Assembly: GCA_030180135.1 (NCBI GenBank)
Contig: CM058231.1
Coordinates: forward strand, 47,626,235-47,690,234
Origin: Orychophragmus violaceus
Taxonomy: Eukaryota; Streptophyta; Magnoliopsida; Brassicales; Brassicaceae
Reading direction: 5' to 3'
DNA: 64,000 nucleotides
Part shown: positions 56,004 to 64,000 of the stretch, one piece after another
Layout: every line of letters starts with the position of its first letter
Numbering within the stretch: position 1 is the stretch's first letter
Notes under the pieces: generated by a model
The model's database searches: none
What the model saw: the letters and a program-made list of their open reading frames with translations, nothing else
What the model was told of the DNA's origin: nothing
Position numbers and translations under genes: made by a program

Positions 56004-57600
56004 CAATGTTCGATTCATACAAATCTTTCCACCATATCCTCTTCTTCTACACAATTAGCCGCTTTGTCCATTTATCAACGATTGGATCAATAATCCTCAT
56101 CTATTATGCGTGCCATCAAAGCTTTCTCATCTGTGTCAGGTTCCAATATGCTGGTGATATCCTGCGCAAATGATCGAATTTAACTTAAAATTCAAACTAT
56201 AAACAAATACACAAATAACCAAATATGAACTCTAAATCTAACCTTAGTACTTCCAAGCGCTTCGTTTATTTCTTCCAATGGGAAACCTTTCATGCAACTC
56301 TCGCTGAACTTGTGCTTGCACAACCTAGGACAATCATTCTCTGCAGATACTACTTCTCTAAATTTGCGTCTTAGGTGTGAAATACACTCAAACGCCAGAG
56401 CCTACACATATTTCACCAGTTATTTCAAAACAAATAAACATATAAACTAAAAACTATAATGCCAGTCGCAGCTTTTACCTCTAGAGGAAGAATGAAACCG
56501 CCAAAGCCAATAGTGGCTTTTGGTTTAACAGAGCCTTTGAACTTCTTCACAATGCTCCCAATCTCGCCAATAGACTCGTCGAATGTATAACGGCCCCATG
56601 GAAATGTCTCACAAGCTCGCAAATCATCGACAATACTGAGAATGAAGGAATCAATGTTTCCATCGGCCTTCGCCTTAGCTACCATTACCTTGCTTAAGAA
56701 ATATAAGACAGTCATCTTCTTCCTATCTGCACTGATCTTCCCTTTCATCTCCATCAGCTTCTCTTCGACATCAGCTACTTTGATTTTCTTAGACCTTCCA
56801 AAAACCCTCTCCACAAACTTCAAACTCCCCAAATACTTATACTTGTTCGGGTAATTTTGGCAGGTCCAATCCCATTAACAGTGTATGTTCTCTCAGAGAA
56901 TACTTAATCGGGACTCCATTAGGAACAAACCAGTACTCATCTTCCTTCTCGGTATAAGTTGTGCAAAGGAGAAGCATCCATAAGCCTTGAAGCATGTGGT
57001 TAGGGTCTTAGGCATGTGAAATATATGCCTAAACTGAGAATGGTTTCTGAACCATTTCACTCCGGGAAGCAGATTAATGAACTCCACCACCACGTTGATG
57101 CAACACCGAGTTCCTATCTTGCAAACTTTGGTGTACTCGCTAAGAGGAAAAAACATCTTCTACGGCTGAAATGTTTGGGAATCATCATAGCTTTCTTGCA
57201 AAATATAAACATACAAATCATCACATTTACTCTAGTTGTACTAGTTGTCTACAGAACAATCCTAAATAGATATAGTTGTTCTAGTTGCCTTTAAACAATC
57301 CATAATTGTCCTACTCGTACTAATTGACAAGAAAACAATTCAAATTATTCATAGTTGTACCTCTTCATCACTTTCTTGAGGAAGATCAAGATTCTCACGA
57401 TTCTCTTCTTCCCGATTCAGTTCTCTATCTTTACGCCCTTCAGTTGGTTCATACTCCCCATCAATGTCTCTAACTCGACCAATTTCTGAAAAAAACATCA
57501 CAAACATATACAAACCCGATACTAAAAGCATGCAATCACTCCATTTAACTCGAAAATTAAGAGAATCTTACATTTAACTCCTCAGAAACGCATGAGGAAG
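56004..57600 (-). pseudogene. DUF1985 gene of the VANDAL-like element, N-terminal part
   Basis: Minus-strand exons separated by GT-AG introns. An acidic N-terminal exon (about 57360-57510: DGEYEPTEGRKDREL, LPQESDEE) is followed, after an intron full of AGTTGTAC-like words, by the DUF1985 domain (about 57163-56480). Its text includes FINLLPGVKWFRNHSQFRH, YWFVPNGVPIKYSLREH, TLLMGLDLP and CETFPWGRYTFDESI. A further exon (about 56400-56245) reads HLRRKFREVVSAEND, FPLEEINEALGSTK, and the next (from about 56165) DITSILEPDTDEKALM. Frameshifts near 56955 and 56090 disable it. I recall DUF1985 from vanC, the anti-silencing gene of Arabidopsis VANDAL21, and from Ulp1-type MULE genes. Function here is inferred only from that similarity. 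Confidence 0.72.
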
Positions 57601-58081
57601 AAGGATTGCAACGGAAGAGAGTGCGAGGGTCTAGTCAGAGGATTAAGAGGGTTTGGACGGAAGAGGCTAGGGTTTCGTTTTCGTCGGAGGAGAGTTACGG
57701 TTGAGTAGATATGAGACTGTTTCGACGGAGAGAAGAGAACAAAAGCCAATTTCGAATGACGGGGAAAGAATTGGAGGACCGTCGGGATACGATTCGGGAG
57801 CCGTCGGAGGAGACGAAGAGCACGAGAGACTTCAAGATTTTTTTTAAGTTGTAAAATGTAATTTCTTTTTTACAGATTCAATCCAAATAGGTAAAAATGG
57901 GGGTCGGGTCGGATCATTCATCAAAATAAGGACATGTTATGGATATTTCAGGTTGGGTGAGTAATAGAATCGAACTTTTGAGGCTTAACATGTAAATAAC
58001 CTCATTTCTTAATTAAAAATAAATGTAAAGTAAATCAATTTTTATAACGGAGACATATGAGATCATTTTTTTTTTTAGTTA
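57601..58081. other. Right terminal non-coding part of the VANDAL-like element
   Basis: 5' leader and promoter side of the DUF1985 gene, then AT-rich sequence to the inverted end. No other gene is seen. Confidence 0.5.
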
Positions 58082-58103
58082 AGGGCATATGAGATTTTGG
58101 CTC
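58082..58103 (-). repeat. Right terminal inverted repeat of the VANDAL-like element
   Basis: AGGGCATATGAGATTTTGGC... reads as the inverse of the left end. It abuts the right copy of the HDT1 promoter region, with which it shares the bases TC. Confidence 0.65.
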
Positions 58104-58679
58104 GTTAGCAAATATCAAATGATTAATATTTTTGCTCTTTTTTGCTATTCATACACTTTGGAATTTTTCGTTTGCTTGAGCTTGTTTGTATAGACTAGAA
58201 AATATTTCTCTATAAAAGATAAAGATGTATGGAGATACTGAATCTCCTTGCGTGATTCTAAGTTTAGTTGAGACCAATTTTCTTGTTGTGTCATTAATGA
58301 AATCTAAAATCTATAAGATCAAACAAAGTTAACAAAAAATCAAACAAATAATTTACTCAAAACTAAAAAAATTAAAATGGTTAATATTGGAAAATAAAAA
58401 TTTTAATTGGATAACCAATCAATAGATGAAGAAAAAGGGCTTTAAGAAATTAAAAGCCCAAAACAAAGTAATCATAATAAAATTTACATATTTTCATTTA
58501 ATAAAACCTAAATAGAAATTTATAATAGAAAGCGGAACATTTACGAACTCGCATAATCTTAAAACGGCGTCGAACAAGAACCAGAACCGTAAAGACCTAA
58601 AGCACTAAAAGTCTAAAACCCTTCCGATTATATAAATTCTCCCAAAACTTGTCCTCTTCTTCTCACTGGCTTCCATCTC
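58102..58679 (+). repeat. Right copy of the duplicated HDT1 promoter region (578 bp)
   Basis: Aligns with 43188-43739 and forms the working upstream region and part of the leader of HDT1. Its first approximately 230 bases are a LINE RT remnant (minus strand, with ITQGDSVSPY). Confidence 0.85.
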
Positions 58680-58738
58680 CGCTGCTCAAAAACCCTAACT
58701 CCCTCTCCTCTCTAGCTTTTCTTCCTCGATTGTTAGCT
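58600..58738 (+). promoter_or_regulatory. Core promoter and leader of the HDT1-like gene
   Basis: A TATA box TATATAAA at 58629-58636 lies about 100 bases before the ATG. A CT-rich leader carries the telo-box AAACCCTAA (58690-58698), a motif frequent upstream of plant ribosomal and nucleolar genes, which fits a nucleolar HD2 protein. Confidence 0.65.
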
Positions 58739-60495
58739 ATGGAGTTCTGGGGTAAGATTCTCCTCCGTTTCAGTCATTTGATCGATAATTTGTGTTGAGC
58801 CGTTTTGAATTTTTTTATCCAAGATCAATACTCGTTTTTATTCTCCGCCTTCCTTCTCGCTAGTCTACTTTGTCGATTAAGTTTTTGTAACTCTCTTCAG
58901 TCATGAGATTTTGGTAGATGTTAAAATCTCCTGCTTTTGTAGCGTCATTTAGGGTTATTAAGTTACGATATATTTACAGAGAAATGATGTTGATTCTCTT
59001 TTAATTGATTATAATCAGGCGTCGAAGTTCAAGCAGGGAAGCCTCTTAAAGTAACGCCTGAAGAAAACACTCTTGTCCACATCTCTCAGGTTAGTAGTAG
59101 TATCAAAAGATTTGATTCTGAGAGTTTTCTGGAAATTATTGTATAAGAATCTTGTTTGTGTAGGCATCGCTTGGTAGTTGTAAAGGCAAGAAAGGAGAAA
59201 CTGTGACTTTGAATGTGAAGGTTGGCGACAGGAAATTTGTCATGGGAACTCTTGTATCTGAGAGCATTCCTCAGACTTGCTTTGATGTGTTATTCGAAAA
59301 GGAGTTTGAACTTTCCCACAACTGGGGAACCGGAAGTGTCCACTTTGTTGGATTCAAATGTCCCAACGACAATAATGAATATCCTTTTGATTGCTTTGTG
59401 TTTCTCTTAGAATTGGCATTTTCTCTGCTTTCCTTAACTATATTAATTGGTTGTGTTTTCACTGAGGGAGGAGAAGACTTTTCTGGTGAGTTTGCAAGAT
59501 CAATAAATCTCTTTCCTCTTTCGTACCATAATATTGGTTTGGTTGCTGATGCTGACTCATTATGTCTTTGTTCCTCAGATTCAGAGGAAGAAGAGGAAGA
59601 GGTAGTGGCTGTTCCTGCCACCGTTACAGCTAATGGTAATGCTGCCAAGGCCGTAGCAAAACCAAAGGCTGCGACTGCACAAGTGACAAAGAATGTGGAG
59701 CCTGAAGCAGATGATTCTGATTCTGAAGGAGTGAGTATCCGTAGCCTCCTGTGATTTGTGTCTTTGTACACAGTATTAATACCATTCCGAATGTTAAATG
59801 TGTATCATGATTATTGCAGATTGTTGTTGATGAAGACGATTCTGAAGATGAAGATGATTCAGAGGAAGAAGAGGAGACACCTAAGAAGGTATATACCTGA
59901 AGTCTCCGCAACACTTCCTTTTTTTAATAACTTTATATATTTATTTAGGATTCTTTTTCGCACGATTCTTTTTCTTTATTTATTTATTTGGTTTACTAAA
60001 AAGGCTGAATTAAGGAAGAAGAGAGCACATGAAGCCGCACCCAAAACACCTGTGTCTGCAAAGAAGGCTAAAGCAGAAGTTACTCCTAAGAAAACAGGTA
60101 ACGATAATGATTCATTTAAAGCTCAAATGATTCATTTAAAGCTCAAATGAATCATGAAACAGTTTGTGAAAAATTAGTACTCATTTGAAGTTATCTTTGA
60201 CACAGAGGAGAAGAAGAAAGGTGGACACACTGCAACACCCCACCCGGCAAAGAAAGGTGGAAAGACACCCACGACTGCAACTCAGAGCCCAAAGTCAGCA
60301 AGCCAAGTCTCATGTGGTTCATGCAAGAAGTGAGACTCTTTCTCTCTCTCTCTCTCTCTCTCTATACTCTCACTGATCAATGTTTCTGCTGTTAGTAACG
60401 AATCTCTTTGTTGACTGCTTTTGTGCAGAACATTCAACTCAGCCAATGCACTCGAGTCTCACACCAAGGCCAAGCACTCTGCTACTGCCAAGTAA
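58739..60495 (+). CDS. HDT1: HD2-type histone deacetylase, HDT1-like (nine exons, about 280 aa)
   Basis: Plant-specific HD2/nucleoplasmin-fold protein, a nucleolar histone deacetylase that silences rRNA and other genes. Exons (by eye): 58739-58751, 59019-59089, 59164-59397, 59467-59485, 59579-59730, 59820-59888, 60004-60097, 60206-60329 and 60429-60495; the lengths sum to 843, in frame. The N-terminal part starts with the family signature MEFWGVEV and has DVLFEKEFELSHNW. Acidic Glu/Asp tracts follow (exons 5 and 6), then a Lys-rich part with TPVSAKKAKAEVTPKK and HTATPHPAKKGGKTP. The C2H2 zinc finger CGSCKKTFNSANALESHTKAKH is split over exons 8 and 9 and ends with SATAK. The zinc finger and the NGNAAKAVAKPKA word point to HDT1 (HD2A) rather than HDT2. 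The least certain border is the 3' end of exon 3 (donor GTGTTT). No lesion is seen, so the gene looks functional. Confidence 0.9.
60333..60365. repeat. CT microsatellite in HDT1 intron 8
   Basis: A run of about 14 CT units just after the exon 8 donor site. Confidence 0.85.
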
Positions 60496-60904
60496 AGTGG
60501 TTTATCAACTTCCTTTGTTTTGGATCTTGAGTAGGAAGATTATGATGAGTTTGGAATTTTGCATGTAGTCTTTATGAAACCTTCGGTTTTGTATTTCCGA
60601 GTTCTTATGAAAAAGAGAGCCAATTGGAGAACATTACCAGCTACCACTATCTTCCAATTGCATATTTTTCACTCTTTTATATTTCGACACATATACGCGA
60701 ATATCGAAATTTTAGTTTGATCTGCCACATGATACAGAAATTTGTATTCAGTATGAAAACGAACATACCAGAACTCTTACGACAAGATATCTCGGCTAAG
60801 GCAAAGTACCAGCCGAATACTGCAGTTATGCCGAAATATATTCTGGAAGCAAACAAGTAAAGAGCAGTGGCTAGTCTGGAGATAAGAATACTCCTTTTTA
60901 TCAA
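60496..60904 (+). other. 3' flank of the HDT1-like gene
   Basis: 3' UTR (to perhaps 60620) and then sequence with a short plus-strand frame (60624-60860) that shows no domain I know. It is probably part of the LINE remnant that follows. Confidence 0.45.
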
Positions 60905-61580
60905 AACAGTGTGAAAGGAAAATTCAGAATAAAGTTATCATGTTCAAAGATGAAATGAACCCAGAGAGAACAAAAGGTGAAATTGTAGTCAACTACTTCT
61001 GGGAGCTGTTCATGAACTCAAATCCATTTGACCTGGAATCTGTTTTTGAAGCTTTCACTAAGAAAGTCACATCAGAGATGAACTCTTTTCTCTCGGCTCA
61101 GGTTTCTAATGAAGAGATCATGAAGGCAGCCTTCACCATTAAAGGAAGTAGTGTTCTGAGGGAAGACGGGCTACCACGTGTCTTTTATAAATTTTTTTGA
61201 CACATTGTTGGGTCTAAGGTATGCGAAGAAGTCCGCAGATTCTTTGAGACGTCTATACTCCCAGCATGTTGGAATCACACACAACTATGTCTTCTACCAA
61301 AGATATATTGAATCTAACAGAGATGAAAGATATGATACCGATTAACTTATGCTCTGTGCACTACAAAATCATATCTAAGATCTTGTGTGGTCGGCTGAAG
61401 AAAGTCCTACCAAACCTCATTTCAGACACGCAAGGAGCATTTGTATCCGGACATGTGATCACATTCAACGTCATTTGGCACATGAAATGGTCCATGGTTT
61501 GAGAACAAAAAAGAGTATCGAAGTTGCTTACATGGCTGTGAAAACAGACATGCCGAAAGTATACAATAGAGCGAAGTGGT
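60905..61580 (+). pseudogene. LINE reverse transcriptase remnant
   Basis: Reads as the region before and at the start of the RT domain of plant LINEs: VNYFWELFMNSNPFDL, an SVLREDGLPRVFYKF stretch, then CEEVRRFFETSILPACWN, LCSVHYKIISKILCGRLKKV, LISDTQGAFVSG and VKTDMPKVYNRAKW. A frameshift at a run of T (about 61190), a stop near 61310 and further shifts inactivate it. It is cut at 61580 by the LTR of element H. Confidence 0.8.
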
Positions 61581-62366
61581 TGTGAGAGTCAAACATTTTA
61601 GAGAACAGAAGAATCTAAAGTAAACGACACGAAAAGAGATTCGGAGGATATTCTATTGATTTGTTTGACAGAAAACAGAGTACAAAGCGTAAGAGCTAAA
61701 GAAAAGTCTAAATCTATCTGCTAGGGTTTTTCGAGATGGTTTGATCATAGGAAGTCCTTAGTCTTATATAGTCGCGGCGAGTCAGTTTCGAGGATATTCA
61801 CCTGCAATATTTCCGGAAATCTTCCTGTTATTGCGCATTCCATTTCCGTTGGGACTTGCCTTTCTGCTCAGATCTACCTCTTCTTGCTCAGATCTAACTT
61901 CCGAGGAAGTGTGTTCGGCTCAGAACTTCTGAGGGAGTGTGTTCTGCTCGGAACTTCTGAGGGAGTGTGTTCTGCTTGGTACTTCTGAGGGAGTGTGGTC
62001 TGTTCGGAACTTCCGAGAGAGTGTGTTATGCTCGGAAAAACCGAGGGAATGTGCTCGGATTATCCGAACAGCTTGGTCTGCTAGGAATTTTTGAGCAGCT
62101 TGGCTTGCTTGGATCTTATGAGCAGCTCATTTGAGTGTTTGAGCTTGCCCGTAGATTCTGTCGAGTGATATGCATGTCTGTTCGATCTATCCGAGCAGTC
62201 TGATTACTCGAAAGTTTGGCTAAGTGATTTCGTACGTTTTATATGAGACATTATTTAGGTGAAACCTTGGCTCTACGAAGAGGCGTTTATACGGAAAATG
62301 GTTATGTCTGATCGCTCACTATGTATTCGACTAATGATTTCGTCGAGGGGGATTTTTACCCCAACA
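61581..62366 (-). repeat. 3' LTR of Gypsy-type element H
   Basis: On the plus strand it runs from TGTGAGAGTCAAAC to TTTTTACCCCAACA; in element orientation it begins TGTTGGGGTAAAAATCCCC. A G-rich tract directly outside it (complement GCGGGGGAGCTAAC, 62367-62380) is a good polypurine tract and orients the element to the minus strand. The LTR contains an array of palindromic 28-bp repeats. Confidence 0.72.
61915..62055. repeat. Five 28-bp tandem repeats, each with a palindrome
   Basis: Units such as GCTCGGAACTTCTGAGGGAG plus TGTGTTCT repeat about five times with small changes. The first unit contains the perfect hairpin CTCAGAACTTCTGAG and the others near-perfect versions. Confidence 0.85.
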
Positions 62367-64000
62367 GTTAGCTCCCCCGCTCGTCAGAATCAAGTGCGAT
62401 GATGACGAGTTTTAAGTAGTCGAGGCGAAAACAATTGTTCGAAAGTTTGGGCTGGCCGTTCTTCTTTTTGATGATCATTTAGTCGTAGCGGAATATTGTC
62501 TGAAATCTTCGTCGTAGACCACAGAGGGTCAGCACGCCGAGCAAGATCGGTCACGTAAAAGATGAGCAGGATGTATCATCGGGCGATGAAAATGTTCCGA
62601 GCAGGATTCATCATGATTTCAGAACAGGACAAATCAAGCTGATCATCGCGCGTGTAGAAGCTTTCTGGCCGGGCAGCAAATGCGTCGGTCTTCCGAGCAG
62701 AACATACACCGATAACCCTAGCACGATTCACACCGAGCGGGGCGTACGCCACAAATCAGTTTGTGGGATGATCGTGCACTCTGTTAAGCTTTTATATCCA
62801 ATCCGACAGACTAGTGTCGAAATGGTTTAAAGTGTTGTCGACAAGCTAATATGCCAATGCATGCCATGCATATTGTGAGATTGCCTATCTGTGAAAAGAT
62901 GAACGTGTTCGCATTAAAAGTTTGTTTTCCCGAGAGGAAATCTTCCATGGAAAATTGTCGAGCATTTCTTGCGATGTCAGTGAACCGTTTTAGCTGTGAA
63001 ATGCTGTTTTGGCATTTTTGGTGAAGTTCTAGTTCTGTGTAGCTGTACGAAGTTGTTTAGGTGAGGTTATCGTCGTTGTCAAGCCGTTTAGCTTTGAGAA
63101 GCTGTTTAGGCGTTTTTACTGACAAGTTGTTGAGTGTGAGATGAACACTTTGATGAAGAGATGCAAAGAGATTTATAACTGGTTTCAGAAATCAGGCGAG
63201 GTGTAGTGCTCGACTTTTCCACGAAAGAAAAAGAATAGTTGTGGGGCTTATATATGCTCAGCTTGTATGTCGCAAGTCATTGAATTGCTTCGGAGTAAGT
63301 TTTCGTAGACGAGATGTTAAGCTGGTTTCCTCTCGGAGAGTAGCCAAGCTAGTTTCTCCTTGTCAGAGGCGTTCTTGTTTTCGAGCTGTTCCGACGACAT
63401 TTTGTCGAGAAGTTTTCGCCGGAAGTTGTCAAAATGTTTTTTTGTTGTTGCTATGTCGAGACTGATTGGACGCCGAGCATGTTTAATCAGGGAATAAACC
63501 GAGCAGACCATTCGATCAGTATGTCCGATTAGTCTGCCCGAGCCGATCAGCACGCGGACGCCGAGTGGGATGATCACGCGGTTAGTCGAACAGATGTCGC
63601 CAAGCCGAGTGGGAAGTTTTGCCAATTAGACCATCACTTCATAGCGCCGAGCAGGATGGACTGATCGGAAATGTCCAGCATCATGGACTTATCGGAAATG
63701 CCGAGCAAGACCTTGTTGAGTATAATATTTCCGAGCAGACTAGTTCATCGAGCAAGGTGTACGCGGAAGTGAGGAGCGGGTTTACTCGGACCATCCGAGC
63801 ACCCAAGCACCCGAGCAGCTTGGATCGTCCGAGAAACGCTCATACGTGGAGTTGCCGAAGGATGGTCTTCCAAGCAATTTTGAATGTTGTTGAACTTTTC
63901 ATCGGAACGGTTGGTCGTTCCGGTGCATGACATGAATGCTTCGTTACTTTAAATTAAATGTGTTTGTTCTTAGTTTTAAGAATTTTCCTCGGATGTTTTG
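62367..64000 (-). mobile_element. Element H, 3' non-coding interior (continues outside the window)
   Basis: No ORF with a known domain in 1.6 kb. The sequence is peppered with CCGAGCA-like words (more than twelve, for example near 62539, 62588, 63643, 63700, 63731, 63810). A long non-coding stretch between pol and the 3' LTR is typical of Tat-lineage Gypsy elements, and the LTR start also fits, but without pol sequence this placement is tentative. Confidence 0.55.

Larger units (their letters stand above)
43771..58103 (+). mobile_element. MuDR/VANDAL-like DNA transposon with DUF1985 gene
   Basis: The ends are a short imperfect inverted repeat: 43771-43792 (GAGCAAAAGTCTCATATGCC...) and 58082-58103, whose complement is GAGCCAAAATCTCATATGCC..., 20 of 22 bases alike. 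Inside are a MuDR-type transposase (plus), a GRF-type zinc-finger gene (plus) and a convergent DUF1985 gene (minus). Element G is inserted in the last. Short inverted ends with a DUF1985 gene resemble the VANDAL group. DUF1985 also occurs in Ulp1-carrying MULEs, but no Ulp1 peptidase is seen here. No 9-bp target duplication is visible; the flanks are instead copies of the HDT1 promoter. All three genes carry disabling lesions, so this copy is dead. Confidence 0.75.

Noticed and set aside
60624..60860. A 78-codon host ORF downstream of HDT1.
   Set aside because: No domain, no promoter features, and it runs into a LINE remnant.
61915..62055. Heat-shock elements in the LTR of H.
   Set aside because: The GAA and TTC blocks are one base apart, not two as required by the nGAAnnTTCn pattern.

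Overview
The window is plant nuclear DNA, most likely from a Brassicaceae species and from repeat-rich (pericentromere-like) chromatin. The evidence is: nested Copia and Gypsy LTR retrotransposons with initiator-Met-tRNA primer sites, an Athila-type gag next to an Asp-tRNA-type primer site, a VANDAL/MuDR-like element carrying a DUF1985 gene, and one multi-exon host gene of the plant-only HD2 histone deacetylase family that resembles Arabidopsis HDT1. Introns have plant-like GT-AG borders. There are no bacterial-type operons, rRNA genes, tRNA genes or CRISPR arrays.

Layout. (1) 1-15647: remnants of an Athila-like Gypsy element on the minus strand (gag, primer site, part of an LTR). A Copia element E (plus) lies in it, and E is broken by Copia Z (plus, 1-4219, open at the window edge) and by Copia A (minus, 5636-13435). 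A is full length, with one uninterrupted 1325-codon gag-pol and 662-bp LTRs that I see differing at one base. (2) 15648-41868: a Gypsy-like element D (plus) that encodes only a Gag-like protein. Its reading frame is split by Copia B (minus, 16440-23759, TSD GACAC) and Copia C (plus, 24220-39431, TSD GGTAC). C's own gag-pol frame is split in the RNase H region by Copia F (minus, 30062-37385, TSD GTGAA). (3) 41869-43739: an unassigned stretch, a LINE remnant, and an old copy of the HDT1 promoter region. (4) 43771-58103: a MuDR/VANDAL-like DNA transposon with short imperfect inverted ends, a decayed transposase gene, a small GRF-type zinc-finger gene, and a convergent DUF1985 gene interrupted by Gypsy element G (minus, 49592-55726). 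(5) 58102-60495: the promoter and nine exons of the HDT1-like gene, the only host gene I can support. (6) 60496-64000: a second LINE remnant, then the 3' LTR and non-coding 3' part of another Gypsy element H (minus) that leaves the window.

How the parts relate. The Copia elements are one extended family. A is intact and C was intact until F entered it. Z, B and F share a decayed pol, while B and F keep an open Gag frame and have identical (B) or nearly identical (F) LTRs, so they probably moved recently using proteins supplied by A- or C-like relatives. D is a second Gag-only element. The VANDAL-like element is the most interesting system: its gene order (transposase, small zinc-finger gene, convergent DUF1985 gene) recalls elements that encode an anti-silencing protein, and its non-coding DNA holds repeated AGTTGTAC-like words that such a protein could bind. 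It is flanked by two copies (552 and 578 bp) of the HDT1 promoter region.

All boundaries, mismatch counts and exon borders were read by eye. LTR ages are relative only.
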